NCBI GenBank assembly: GCA_012932865.1 | Contig: SAXG01000012.1 | Location: forward strand, 62,001 to 126,000 | Length of the DNA: 64,000 nucleotides | Origin: Amylostereum areolatum | Lineage: Eukaryota > Basidiomycota > Agaricomycetes > Russulales > Stereaceae | Reading direction: 5' to 3' | The notes under the pieces: generated by a model | The model's database searches: none | What the model saw: only the letters and a program-made list of their open reading frames with translations | Told to the model about the DNA's origin: nothing | Program-made: the position numbers and the translations under genes | Shown: in pieces, positions 1-11,690 of the stretch | How positions within the stretch are numbered: position 1 is the first letter of the stretch | Layout: each line of letters starts with the position of its first letter

Positions 1-726
1 TTTGGCCGCTTAGAGAACACCCCGATGCAAGAAACCTGGAAGGCAATGGAAGAACTGGTAGATGAGGGTTTAACCAAGAATATTGGGCTTAGGTGGATAC
101 TCCTTCTAAACTTTAGATTTGACCCGATTTTTACGTGCGTTTTTACCAGCAATTCCTCGGGGTCTCTCATCCTCGACGTCCTGCGTTATGCTCGCATCGA
201 ACCTCAGGTCCTCCAAGTTGAATTGCATCCCTACTTGACCCAACAACGTTTGATCAACTTGACGAACACCCTGGGAATCGCAGTAACAGCGTATTCATCG
301 TTCGGTCCCCAAAGCTATTATGAGTTAGGCTACGAAGGCGTCAGCAGTCTGTTCGATCAAGATGTGGTTGTCAAAGCCTCGCAAGCTCACGGGAAAAGTG
401 AGTACTGCGTTTTGTGCGTCTATATCATCCGATCCGAACCCTTTGTAGCTCCGGGACAAATCCTGCTACGCTGGGCTACTCAACGTGGTATTGCCGTGAT
501 CCCCAAATCCAACAACAACGAACGTCTCCTGTCGAATTTGGAATGTTGCTCATTCGACCTGTCCGACGAGGAGATCACGTCGCTCAGCGCGCTGAACGTC
601 AACTTGAGGGTGAGTACCGTAGTCCGTGCATGAGTTTTGAAAGGAACCAGCTTTACGATTCGTGCCTTCTTGGTCCAGTTGAACGACCCCCAGGAGATCG
701 ATCCACGGATGGGAATATTTGCGTGA
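1..726 (+). CDS. NAD(P)H-dependent aldo/keto reductase, C-terminal part (5' end outside window)
   Basis: Partial gene: the frame is already open at base 1 (FGRLENTPMQETW). It resembles the xylose-reductase-like branch of the aldo/keto reductases, cytosolic enzymes that reduce sugars or aldehydes with NAD(P)H. Visible landmarks are LQVELHPYL, GIAVTAYSSFGPQ, the cofactor-phosphate loop region LLRWATQRGIAVIPKS, and the family C-terminus DPRMGIFA before the stop at 724-726. Three introns restore this: 93-149, 398-448 and 610-678, each GT..AG. Residues expected for catalysis (Asp, Tyr, Lys, His) lie upstream of the window in this family, so activity cannot be judged. Substrate is unknown; xylose reductase is one possibility among several aldose reductases. 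Confidence 0.85.
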
Positions 727-980
727 AGAAGGGCCGCGGGTATAGAGGAAGGCTACTGCGCGTCGAGTTGTTCTGAGTGTCTGGATGCTTCTAGTTTGGC
801 CTGTGCACAAATGTAGTCTAGTGGACTCGAAATCAACTACACGGTGTATGCGGTATTCGTAGTCCTAGTATGACGTCAGCTCGGGAGCTGCGGCCGCACA
901 GCACTCTCACGCCTTGGCTGATATAGAGCCGTCCATGGCCTTACTGGGTTCTACGTTGCACCCTTCCCTCATCGTTCGCC

Positions 981-3331
981 ATGGTTGTAGCACTCAAGCT
1001 TTCTTTCAAGGATATAACGCGGAGGGTCACCTTCCCTGAACGACCGACCTGGACTGCTCTGTCGGCCAGGATCATCCTCCTATACGGGTTATCGCCCGAC
1101 GATATAGGCGTATGCTACACCGACGTTGACGGAGACTCGGTGACGCTCAACTCAGAGGAAGAGTTGCAGGACTTCTACCTTTCCTCCCCCGCTTTGCGCA
1201 CAGGTCAAGATATCAAGTTCCGCGTTGTGGATCTTACTTCCATTCGCCACCCATTCGACGATAACAAGCCCCTTCCAAACACTCCCCGGGATTCGAGCTC
1301 TCGAAACACATTCGGCGGTACGGTTCCTCTCATGTATGAGGTCGAAGATGATTGGCAGTTCCCTCTTGGCCTCGGTGCTCGACCCTTCCCACCGCCAGAC
1401 GGGAGTGCTCACGCCTTTGTCGAGACCGTGGATGGATCCACCGATAGCTCCAGCAGCGGTGGCGTCAGTCGAAGTGAGACTCCCACCATTCCCAATTTTT
1501 TGAACCATCCCAGGGGGAAGGGGAAAGAACGCGCTCCGACTAGCACTTCATCCTCCGTGTCGGTTATTGACAATGACTCTCCGGCAAAACCTCCCGTACA
1601 CGTACAGGTTCACTCCCTGCGCGGCGTACATTCAGATACGTTTGGTCCCCCTCCTGCTCAGTCTACCCCCGTGGACGAGAGGAGCCCTCCTACGCTCCAT
1701 GGAGAGTCGATCCCGTCATCAAAGCCCTCCGTATCCAAGGACAATGCCACACCAACAAGTGCTCCTGATCCTCCGACTCCTGTGATATCCCCACCCCCTC
1801 TTCCATCCTTTACGCCCACAGCATCTTTGTCCAATGATGTTGCGGCACTGTTGAATTCAGTTAGCGACATCTTCTCTGCGCACCCCGAGCTCTCGGAGAA
1901 CGTGCGCAGCCTCCTGCGCAACATCAACAATGGATCTTACTGGGCCGAACACCGTGAAAGTGTTGCGCGGGCTGCCGACGACATACGCCGAGCCGCACAG
2001 GAGGTGCGGACCGCGACCGTGACGTCTCTTCAAGATGTTCACCGCGCAGCCGAAGAAGAGGCTGGTCGGCGCGTCACCGAGGCCCTTGGGAACATTGTTC
2101 GCGTGTTTGGAGATATCAGTATTGCGAGCGGTGCCACCACGAACTCTAGAGACGGAGGACCAGGTGCCCCTCCCACAGAATCGGAGGTCCCCCCACCCCC
2201 CCGCGGTCCGTGGGTGTATAGTACTCCTGGCGCCTCTGCATCCCCTCATGTGTCGACTGGTGGTCAACTCCCCACGCCCATCGTGACTAACTGGGCTGGG
2301 TTTCCCTCAATGCCACCTTCTGGCGTACCCGTCCCGCCCCCCGTTCCGCCAACGGCAGGATTTATCCCTCCTCCAGGCGTTGTTCCTTTCCTTTCCCCCG
2401 TAGCACCCCCATCACTCGGAACCATACCCGGTATCCCTCCTATCAGTGGCTCGACCCAGCCAACGAGCATACCTGCGTGGAGTCAATTCCGGCCGCTCGC
2501 ACCGCCCGTCCCACCCGTCATTGATACCACTCCTGTTCAAAGCCAGCCTGCCCCCCAATCCCCTCAGGTGTCCTATTACACCGCTTCCCCCGTCTCCCCG
2601 ACGGACTCACGGTCTCGTCCGCGAAGAAGGGAGCTAAAGGCGTCCTTGGAAGCAGCAAAGGAAAACTATAACAGGGAAAAGGAAAGGTATCGTGCTGAAC
2701 GTCAGAGGCGCTACGCCGAACTTGAGCAACGAGCCAGAACTAGGCAAGTGGCTCGGATACTATTCATTGATTTCAAGCTCATCTCCCATCTTTACAGTGC
2801 TCCTGCCCCCGTACCGTCCAATACCGATCCGGTAGCTGAAGTTACGATCCAACTGAAAGAAATTCATGTTCGTGAAGAGATTCCAAAGCCGCCTTCCACT
2901 CCTCCTCCAACTCGGCGCATCGTGAGCAACGCTCGCAACGGCTTCCCTCAGCTCGAGATCGTCAGCCTCCCTGTCAGCCCTCGTACCATACGTCGTCAAA
3001 ACACCATCAGTAGTCCTGTACGGCCGGCCGACAAGAAGGAAATTGGATCTGCGCAGGCTACGCAGAATGTAGTCGAACGCTTGGGAGACGTGAGCCGTTT
3101 GCATCTCCTAGTGTCATCTATTATCTCTGGCTAATATTCGACGTGCAGATGGGATTCACCCAGAGCGCCTATCCCTCTATTGCGGGCATGATCGTCACTC
3201 GTCTGCCCGAGGGGGAGATGGTCTCGAAGGCTAAAGAAGACGACGTCGTCAGTGAAATCTTGGATGAGCTTCTGACGACTCCCGCTTCGCCTCGTGCATC
3301 TGGGTCTGGCACCAACCTGGATTGGGATTGA
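981..3331 (+). CDS. PB1-domain protein with proline-rich middle and UBA-like C-terminus
   Basis: The N-terminal 85 residues form a PB1 domain: basic first strand (LKLSFKD) and an acidic OPCA motif (YTDVDGDSVTLNSEEEL), which pairs with basic PB1 faces. A long Pro/Ser-rich disordered region follows. Near residues 290-380 and again around residue 560 there are charged, coiled-coil-like stretches. The last exon encodes LGDMGFTQ, like the MGF loop of UBA domains. Two introns: a 54-base GC..AG intron at 2744-2797 (in frame, so the ORF reads through it) and 3090-3148. Stop at 3329-3331. PB1 plus UBA is the arrangement of p62/NBR1 autophagy receptors, but there is no cysteine-rich ZZ domain and no FW domain. 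A scaffold or autophagy-receptor role is inference. Confidence 0.75.
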
Positions 3332-5517
3332 TATACCCATAATAGTGGGCGTATCTTGCCACTACGCTGTAGAACGTTGACTCTTTATGCTTTCCATCTG
3401 TACCCCGATGATGTGTATGAGTACTGATCACAGACCTATCTTATCGTTTACTATATGTCTTGTCGTCTTGTTTGTGTGTAACAGTACTGTGTATTAGCGG
3501 CCGTTGTATGCGTACATGTTAGTTTGTAGCCCACTCCTCAACTCTCTTATTGCCCTCGAATCAATCTGCACTTGTTCGCGAAAGTAATTCCGTATATCGT
3601 CGGAAATAAACGTTCATCTCGAACACGAGGCCTTCGATGGTACAAAAGAGTGCGTGCTAAGCGTTTCAACTGACAGTCAGCTGCAAAGTAGAAGGTGTGT
3701 ATAAGCGAAGTCGATAGGGTCTGATATATATTATCCTGTTTCGTCCTCGGTCGAAACAAAGGATGCTAAATGACAATGCAAAATTAGGCCTATGCATTGT
3801 GCCAGAAGGGAACAGGGAAAAACAAATTGCACCGGCATCGGCGAGTCAGCGCTAGCACAAAGCAAGGCGCGGAGAAAGATGATATCGATCAGCATCGATG
3901 GTTTGAGCTCCCGATATGTACTCACCAGCGCTCAGCGCGTCGGCCTATCAGTATATCAGTACTCAGTGTCAGGCCTGTCAGGGCCACCGACGACGCGTGT
4001 GGTAGATGTTTGGACTTGACGGTGGCAGCGTCCCCAGTTTGCGACCAGGATCGATCAGACTAATTTTGAGATGCCGAACGTAGTAGTTCGGTCGAGTCAC
4101 CGGTTGATGAAGTCCGCCAATGTAGAACCGGAAGCAACTGAGTACCACTCGAGTAGACTGGATCCCGACGTCGCCGCACTCGCCGGCTGCAGAACAAAGC
4201 AATGATGCCAGCTCCGCCGTGCGTGGGACGCGAGCTGGGACGTTGCGTAGAGAACTTTCAGGGGTGTGACGATGACCTGTCGCACGTGGTCACTAGCTTG
4301 ACGCTACGGACCCCCACGGCGTGGCGGGCGAGCAGCTTGAATTCGATCCTCGGCCTGTCTACCGGCACGTTAAAAATTTGAGCTCAATCTCTGCACCTGG
4401 ATCGTACGTATGAAAACATTAGTTGATGTGTTTAAATCGTGCACTGAATTGGACAAGGCGACAAACGAAGTGGGAGGACGAAGAGACGCCAGAGTTTGTC
4501 TCGGTTGTGGCGGAAGTAAATATCGCGAGTCGAAAATGCGAACGCGCGCATCGCCATCGGGCGTCGCGACCACATGTCTTCGACGACCACACCGCCTTCG
4601 CCGCCCAGGTGTGATATCGTCGCATGAACACGATCAAAACAATAAAGCTCAAGCTAGGAAAAAGGGGGATAAGTACCCCTAGTATCCTCGTGAAAGCTCG
4701 TTTTGACATGGAAGCTGTTCGCAGTCTGGCACCTTGCTTTGTTTGTGGCATAGGTGCTTACCTGAACAAAAGCCCAGGGTTACTGACGACAAATACAAAA
4801 CCGGTAGGTCGAGAGCGTTGTTAGGACCTATCCTTGGAGGTCCCTCGGATCGAAGCGTCTGGATGGAAGGTGCCGTAGAGCTCAAGAGGAGAACAAAGTT
4901 GGCCGGACCAGATGGACTCTTCCCTCCCCTCTTTGCGATCACAGAAGCAGGAAACCCGGAAACCTCTAGCGAAACAACACTGTCAAGGGCTTACCGATGA
5001 AAGGCAAGTCGCGGAGAACTGGGGAGCTCGGTTCAACCGTGCTTAAAGGGCCATCTGAACAGGACACGATGCGGCCTTTTCTCCTGGTGGATTTGCATAC
5101 GTGCTTGGTCTATGCGGATGCACTTGTGACGGTTGTCGAGAAAGCCAGGTGAGCGGTTGTTCTTGTTCTCTATTGGTGTATGAATAGAGGGAATCTTTGG
5201 CTGTGTGCATGCGCCCACATGGACAAACAAGTCGCTTTGGCGCTCGGCTTTGAACGACGCTGTTTTCTCGTCCGTATCGATTATTATGTTCCTCTCTGCC
5301 TTTTCCTCGTCCTTTCTCTCCGCTTCTTATATATCCTCTCTCCTTCTCCCTCCTTGGTTTCTCAAAAGTTCTCACCTTCTCTCTCGCTCTCGTTCTTCCA
5401 CAGCTTCATTCAGATCTCTCCATCCCCATCCCGCGCCAATCTTTCCGGCCCGTCTTCCCTACCGTGCGTACTCGGACCCCCGCCACAGCTCGCCGTCCCC
5501 TCATTTTTTCTTCCTAG
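3332..5517. other. Gene-poor 2.2-kb interval
   Basis: No ORF here is long, spliceable or recognisable on either strand. I see no tRNA, transposon end or tandem array. The last 230 bases are the pyrimidine-rich leader of the next gene. An ACGCGT hexamer occurs at 3993-3998, unlikely to mean much at this distance from any start. Confidence 0.5.
5288..5517 (+). promoter_or_regulatory. Pyrimidine-rich promoter/5' leader of the F-box gene
   Basis: About 230 bases directly upstream of the ATG are strongly C/T-rich on the coding strand, with a TATATA stretch near 5328. Long CT tracts just before the start are a common core-promoter/5'UTR feature of well-expressed fungal genes. No start site can be read from sequence alone. 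Confidence 0.45.
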
Positions 5518-7321
5518 ATGGCTAACCTTTCCCCCAAACCCACCTTCAACGCCCCCGTTCGCGGTAATCCCGTCAACGTCCCTCACCCCGCGTGGCCTCT
5601 CGCCCCGTTTATGGCACCTACCACCCCGCAGAGGGCCTCCTACGACTCTTGGGAGGTCTTCACGATCAAGGCCTTCCTCCGCAGCCTCCCAGAGCCCACA
5701 GGGCCCGACCCCCCCGAGCTCGTTGCCGAGAACCGTCGCCTCCTCGAACGCTACAAAGCACGCGTCAGATACATGCTCTCGCACATGAACACTCTCAACC
5801 CGCAAGAGCGGCTTGAATGGTACAAAGGCCCCATCGCCGAGCAACTCGCCGAAGCAGTCTGGAAACCCAAGATCCTCTTATGTCGCCTTTTCCCCATTAA
5901 CGATCTCCCCGTCGAAATCCTTCTCCAAATCTTCCACTATATCGTCTGGGACGCCAAACCCTCCGTCCCCTCCGTGACATGTCGCCTTTGGCTCACCTGG
6001 GTCTGCCGCCGCTGGCGCGAAGTCGCAATCGCAGACCCTTGCTTGTGGAATGCCATTTGGTTCAATGACGTTCCCGACTTTGAGCGCTCGCTCGAGTTCT
6101 TCCGCCGTGCAGGTGGTGCACCCCTCGAGCTGCGTATCAACGACGATCAAAGGCCCGAAAACGCCCCAGTCAACGAGGCCAAGGCTTTGACAGCCCCTCG
6201 TATGGAACGTCTCCTGGACGTCCTCTTCACCAAGGCGGATCAAATAACGATATTCGTCGCCATCATCGAGGCATGGCCAGCCGTTCATTGTCCTTCTCGA
6301 CAGGTTTTACAACTGCCCCATCGTTCCCACCCAACTTAAACGCATCGAGATACATCGTACCGGCAAGCCGTATGTCGTGGATGCAAGCCTAGAGCAGCCT
6401 CATAAGAACTTCGACCACGCCTTTACGTTCTGTAACGGCCGGGCCACTGCAGTCGACTTCGTCTGTCTTAACGGCGTCCATTTCAATTGGGACACCACAC
6501 CCTTGCACAATCTGAACACGCTGGACTTGCGCCGCGTACCCGTCGAGAACGGCCCCTCTTTCCTGCGCCTCCGCGACATCCTGGCCAACTGCCCACAAAT
6601 CAACCGACTTGTCTTCGACGGCGCCGGCCCACAATGGCCAGGAGAACGTGGGGACATGAATTTCGTGCCGATCACACTTCCAACCCTAGAGGTTTTCATC
6701 ATAGGCAATACTTCATTGCTCTACGCCATGTTCCTCGTTAGACTCATCGACGCCCCTAACGTTCTCGATTTCACGATGCTCAACTACAGGCAAGAGGACT
6801 ACACCTTTCTTTTCCAGGCCCTGACGGGTAAATTCCCCAACCTACGTTTCTTGACGTTGTACGAGCTGGATTTTGGAGTCCCCATGCGCGACCCCGACAT
6901 AGTTGTTCGCTGGATCATGTCTATGTCCACCCTGGAGTACCTGCGCGTGGCAGCGGTCAGGCCAAACCTGCTGCAATTCCTCAATGAAGACGGGCGGTCG
7001 TATTTGAACCCAAACACGCCAGAGACCCTTGCACCTGACCAAGAACCAGCGCCGAAGACGCTCATTCGTCTCTTCCCTAAGCTGAGGGTGGTCGAATACC
7101 AGCACATCCCCACCAGCGAAATCATGGAATTCTACGAGGCCAGGCAGCAGATGGGAATTCCTCTAATCAAGATATACGTTCGGGCGGATTATGCGCCGAG
7201 ACTCAAGCCGGAAGAGCGAGTCCTTCTAGCAAAACTCGGAAGGCTGGTAGGCATCTCACCGATGTATGCATCGACGCCGGAAGAGCGAGCGATTTTGGCA
7301 GTCGCCCGCCATAAAAGGTAA
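5518..7321 (+). CDS. F-box protein with LRR-like C-terminal half (one frame break)
   Basis: The F-box core is at about residues 125-175 (INDLPVEILLQIFHYIVWD, then WLTWVCRRWREVAIADPCLW), the SKP1-binding module of SCF ubiquitin ligases. The remainder has leucine-rich-like strands (LHNLNTLDLRRVPV, LPTLEVFIIG, FPNLRFLTLYEL) of the large Agaricomycete F-box family. Residues before the F-box contain a short helix (LERYKARVRYMLSHM). The frame is open from 5518 to about 6285, then continues one base out of phase (LLDRFYNCPIVPTQLKRIE) to the stop at 7321. No GT..AG intron of plausible length joins the halves, so I read a one-base insertion between about 6282 and 6292: a real mutation or a sequence error. 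Target unknown. Confidence 0.75.
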
Positions 7322-7846
7322 CAGAAAGAACGGTACAACTTATCCACGCCATTCACATCGCTATCGTTTTGCTTTGTATCTATACTTTACTACGTCTATC
7401 TTCTCGCTGCATCTACTTATCGCTATTTCACCAGCTGGATTCTTGTACGTACTTGCTGTTTTGCACTCGCATTGCTTTCCCATGTTTGTCCGCGACTCCT
7501 TCAAGTTTTTTCTCTTGCTATCATCTATACTCTTTACATCTGTTACCTGCGGTAATATACCACATGCTATCTTCCCCACGGCACTTCTGTGTCCAATTTT
7601 GTTTCGAGCTGGGCATACATAACCAAGAGCATGAAAAGCTTGACCTCGGAGCCCACAAAACGCGACATATCACGTGAATGATTGAAATGTCACCTGCTTC
7701 GTGACCGCGGTGTTGTGATTTGTTTGCACTTTAAACGCGTCGATAGTTCGAATACTGTCCGCGCGTACCGTACTCACCGTCCTTTTGAGCCACTGCCCTT
7801 CCCCCGTTGACATTATCAAAGATCGTAGGATTTCCTCATAACCCTG
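7322..7846. other. Intergenic; 3'UTR of F-box gene and promoter of homeobox gene
   Basis: T-rich 3' sequence follows the F-box stop. Closer to the homeobox gene are a CACGTG at 7673-7678 and an ACGCGT at 7735-7740, about 110 bases before its ATG. ACGCGT is the MluI cell-cycle box of yeasts; a role here is a guess. Confidence 0.35.
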
Positions 7847-8882
7847 ATGTCGCGCTCCACCTCGTCTGCGTCCACTTCGCGCTCGCGCTCCTTTTCAACC
7901 TCCCCTAGCCCATCCATCGCTACCACCCCCGGCACAGGCTCTACTCCGGAAACCCAGTCACTATCAGAGGAGCTTGAAGTTCCTTATGCTCGGAGGAGAG
8001 CCTCGGACTTTCAATCACGTACGCTACATAAGGTCTTCGATTCAAAGCCGTATCCGTCAAGAGAGGAGCGCAGCGCACTCGCGGACGAGGTCGGAATGTT
8101 CGTGCTCTTGCCATCGCCAGCTCATTTTCATGGTACTTACGTGGATAATAAAATCCAGGGATTATAAATCAATCACCGTATGGTTCCAAAACAAACGCCA
8201 ATCCGAGAAACGCAAAGCATGGACGAGAAACGACCGCGCGAAGAAACGTGCAGAAGCCCAGCTCGCCGCTGCTATCTACCGAGGCGAGCTTCCCAAGCCC
8301 CCTCCTTCCAATCCCCTCATCTCCCTCGATCGCATTGCGTCACTTTCCGAACGTCCCTCGGACCCGCCGACCTCTATCCGGACGCCCCTTACCCCCAAGA
8401 AGAGACGCACAGCCGAGGACTGTTCACCCCCAGGTCGCTCTCCTTGCGACCTCTGGATGCACATGCCCTCTTCTCCGATGCAAACGCCCTCCTCTCCCGC
8501 TGAAAACACGCGGCTATTACTCGCACCTACCCTGACCAAGCCGCGCAAGTCACTAGAATGGGCATGCACAAAGGCGCGAGTGTCGGAGAAGTCGTACCGT
8601 CGAGGGAAAGAGAATACCGGATCAAGGCGCTCGTCCCGTGTCCTTCGTCGTCCCGTTTATATCAGCGGTGACACAGACGTCGAGGGATCGGATACCGAAG
8701 TCGAGCCCGACGAAGCAGTCACACCTTCAGGAAGTTTGTTGTCGATCCCAATCCCAAGCCTATTCAGCGGTTCGGGCGAAGACGACGGCGAGGAGACTGT
8801 CCGCAGCAAGACCAACGACAAAAGTAGACCAGCGGATGTAGAGGCGGCGATGGTTCTGCTTGGGTTCCAGAAGGGACAGTAA
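7847..8882 (+). CDS. Homeodomain transcription factor
   Basis: Two exons joined by an intron at 8098-8158 (GT..AG, 61 bases) that splits an ATG codon. Joining them gives a typical (non-TALE) homeodomain at about residues 47-105: basic arm YARRRASDF, helix 2 with PSREERSALADEVGM, and recognition helix ITVWFQNKRQSEKRK, including the invariant W, F, N and R. The N-terminus is Ser/Thr-rich. The C-terminal 200 residues are basic and Pro/Ser-rich with an acidic patch (DTDVEGSDTEVEPDE) that could activate or recruit partners. It is a nuclear DNA-binding regulator; targets are unknown. Nothing nearby (no paired HD1/HD2 genes, no MIP gene) supports a mating-type locus. Confidence 0.85.
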
Positions 8883-9275
8883 CCTCGGTCAACGTACGCG
8901 GTCAAGAACGACCGGAAAATGCGCGCAAGCGCTAAGACTGTAAGACTAGAATGTGGTTCCGGATGTGTTGTAACGCCTTTGGTTTTTTTTACTTGCCTTT
9001 TCACTCGATGGACGACCCTTTATGCCGAGCACGGTCCCAGATGATACATACCCAAAGCCCCGTCGCTGTTTCGCTTTCGCTCGACGTTATTGTTATTATT
9101 GCTGTCTTGTTTGTTGTAACACCTAGATGCATGTTATGAGTTGGATGTTTGCCCAAATTCGGAACAGGACTTCGAATGCATGTGTAAGGTTGACAGAAGT
9201 GACATGCCGCGGACCCTTGCGGACCCACCGCGCGCAACAACTCGAACCTTGACCACCATCCTCTCCTGGTCCAAC
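8883..9275. other. Intergenic, nothing recognised
   Basis: Between the homeobox stop and the next possible start. Only short non-conserved ORFs. Contains a T-run around 8983-8992. Confidence 0.4.
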
Positions 9276-10361
9276 ATGCGACTTTCCACTTACCCCCCTT
9301 CTCAGCATTCTACTCCTCCACGCTCAAATAAGCTTAATTCTAGATCTTCTTCTCATCCCGGTTACCCGCCGTCCAGCTCGCTCAGTCGCCTCTCCGGTCG
9401 GAAATCGCACAGCTCCTCTCCGATATCTTCTTCGCACTTGCCCCCCGTCCTGTTCCAAGCGCCTATACTGGCAGCCGCCGATTTCAAATCCAAGAACTTG
9501 AAGCACGCCTTGCACAGTATCCAAGTGGACCCCACAGTGTCAGCATCTAGAGATCAGTATCGGCCGACATCTTTTCCCTCGGAGGGCATGGATCCAAGTC
9601 TGTTAGTGGTTTCTTAGGGATCTTCGCCTTATCGACATTAACATATACAGCTAGTTCCCAATATAAAGATACTCAAAATCCTGCCTGGAAGGGGCTGTCC
9701 AACGAATCTTTGTCTCAACCTGAGCTCTCGATTCCCGCCGGACCCTGCGTCTTGGATACTTCAGCTCTTGAATATTCTAGCGTCTGCATCTGCTATGGCA
9801 GCGGCTCGTGGTCCTCTCTTGGAATCAGCGACCCACCCCCACTGCACCGAGTCCTCCCTTCTAGTCGCTCCTGACTCTGGATTTTCACTCTCTCCTTGCA
9901 ATTTCAAAGAAAGCCTCGCGCCCACTTCCGTCATCAGAGCCCCCCTGATCAATACTCAGAACAGTGCTATCCCTCGTTCATATGGCCCCTCGACCAACAT
10001 ATTACAATCCTGCGCATGTTCAACCCTTGACGCCTTTTGCCGGGATGAGAACAGCTCGCCCAACCGTTCGCAAGAGCTCTGGACTCGCGTACCCTCGTCG
10101 CCTCCCGGAATCCCCAACTCGTGGACAGATCTCAATGCTCGTCACGACTTCAACTTCATCTACAACACTATCCTGGCTGCTCGCGATGAAAAGAAGCCTC
10201 CGACTCTTGCCTGGGCGTGCGAGAAGATCATGCTACGTAGAGAGGCCGCCCCCGGATTGCACAACGAAGAAGCAGAGATGATTATGTGGGGGGAAGCTGG
10301 GCTTGCGCCGGACCTCGTTGACGGAGCTCGCCTTTTACTCGGATTAAAACACTCTTTATAG
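9276..10361 (+). CDS. Unrecognised protein, exon structure uncertain
   Basis: I do not recognise the product. Coding character is clearest at the 3' end, where the frame ending at 10361 reads NSWTDLNARHDFNFIYNTIL, then KPPTLAWACEKIMLR and a Glu/Leu-rich tail. Upstream, at 9344-9557, another frame reads like protein (SEIAQLLSDIFFALAPRPVP, then RRFQIQELEARLAQYP), bounded by acceptor-like TAG at 9343. A third segment runs from 9651, after the acceptor at 9650, into the last exon. The ATG at 9276 is the likeliest start, but two or three introns are needed and I could not fix them uniquely. It sits directly before the truncated repeat copy at 10585, so it could be a lineage-specific gene. Confidence 0.4.
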
Positions 10362-10584
10362 GCAACATCAATGCCTCGGCTCTCATCGACATCCTCCATC
10401 ACCGTTTGTAGGTCCTTTTGTTGCATCTTGTTGGACCCTGCGACTCCGGGATCGTGCATGTATTTTCCAACAGTGAAGTATTATCATCAGACATAGACCA
10501 GAGGAAACGAGAGTGGATGTGATACACGGCAAGCTAATGGAGTGCAACGTGAGTGATGCTGAACATGGTGACAATGACAACAGG

Positions 10585-11594
10585 TCGGCGGGATGCTGGC
10601 TCAAATCATGCTTATCGCAATCTTATCATCCCAATGTGGAAGCAAACAAAGCATCGTAATATATATATCATTCCGAGAACTACCATACAAAGTACATGGG
10701 GGGTGTTACAGGATGTCTACGGGTCCAAAAGGAGGAATGAAAAATGAATTAGAGTGTGTTACCTGGCATGCCAGCAAAACGGGATTGAGATAACCTAGCA
10801 AGTGCCAGCGAGCAAAAACCAGAGACCCAGGGGGACCGAGAGCGAGGAGCGAGACGACAACCACAGGCCAAGACTGCAAGCAAAGACCGAGACCGCGAGT
10901 AGAGACCAAGAACACGAGGAAAGACCGAGAGCAAAGCCCATAAGTGCGAAAGAGCCCTCGGCAACAAGAGATCCCCAGGGGTACTAGTAGGGCCTATGCA
11001 TGAGTGGCGTGGTGAGACAGACGAGCAGGAAGTGAGAGATACTAACACGCACCCAGGCTGTTGTCTCAATGCTACTCATGCTCATGAGAGAGCGGGCTGG
11101 AGACCTCGACATTGATGTGAGCGAAGGGGAAAGGGTGGGGTGGTCAAAGCCCACTCTTTGAGGAGATTCCGATATGTGATTCCGGTCTCGAAATCAGCTA
11201 TACCGGGGTCTCCAGTGGTAGATGAGATGCTGTGGCCAGGTGGAGGGAGTTGACGTTGAGCGGTGGAGGTGGTGAGAGGAAACAAGAACGACACCGCGCG
11301 ACGACGAAAATTGACATTGCTTACATAATCGACTTCAGACTCATCGCGCGGGGACTCCGTTCTTTCCACTTCTTACAAATGCCAGTGAAATGGGCTTGAA
11401 ACCGACGGACCAGCTTGTGCTCACGCTGACTTTGGCGTGGAATTGGCTTACACTGACGGAAAAGCGGGATGGAACTCGAATCAGGGGTTTAGATTCAAGC
11501 TGACGTGAAGCCAGCGTGAACCTCCGGTCACGCCATTCGACTCACCCCAACTGGCCATCATAGATTGATGCTGAGGCAACTGCTGGTGGTGTAG
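10585..11594 (+). mobile_element. Left-truncated copy 1 of a non-autonomous inverted-repeat DNA transposon
   Basis: These 1010 bases recur at 32944-33953 in the same orientation, identical wherever I compared them, at a constant offset of 22,359. The right end is the terminal repeat CTGCTGGTGGTGTAG (11580-11594). The left terminal repeat present in the other copy is missing here; homology stops abruptly at 10585. The right flank starts AATGA, and AATGA also lies at 10573-10577, seven bases before the break. The interior encodes no transposase. It has a purine-rich tract with degenerate GAGACC-type repeats at about 10810-10950. Short ORFs inside are duplicated only because the DNA is. Confidence 0.8.
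11563..11594 (-). repeat. Right terminal inverted repeat of copy 1
   Basis: Read on the minus strand it starts CTACACCACCAGCAG and matches the left terminal repeat of copy 2 (32761-32792) at 27 of 32 positions. No partner remains at the left edge of copy 1. Confidence 0.75.
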
Positions 11595-11690
11595 AATGAC
11601 ATATAAATGAAGATTGCAGTGATAGTAAATCGCGCGCGATGGGGCGCGCCCGTGCTTGTACAGTAAGTGATGCATGCGCCGAAACGGTAG

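Noticed and set aside
2744..2797. In-frame 54 bases of the PB1 gene as coding sequence
   Set aside because: The translation is hydrophobic and unlike its surroundings, and it begins GCAAG and ends TTTACAG; an intron is more likely.
3792..5000. Scattered ORFs of 60-110 codons in the long gap
   Set aside because: Unrelated overlapping frames on both strands, none with recognisable motifs.
7847..8882. A mating-type (A) locus
   Set aside because: Only a single homeodomain gene is present, without a divergent partner or the usual mitochondrial intermediate peptidase neighbour.
10593..11369. Short ORFs inside the repeat, seen again at 32952-33728
   Set aside because: They are duplicated only because the DNA is. 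They overlap on both strands, have low-complexity translations and resemble no transposase.
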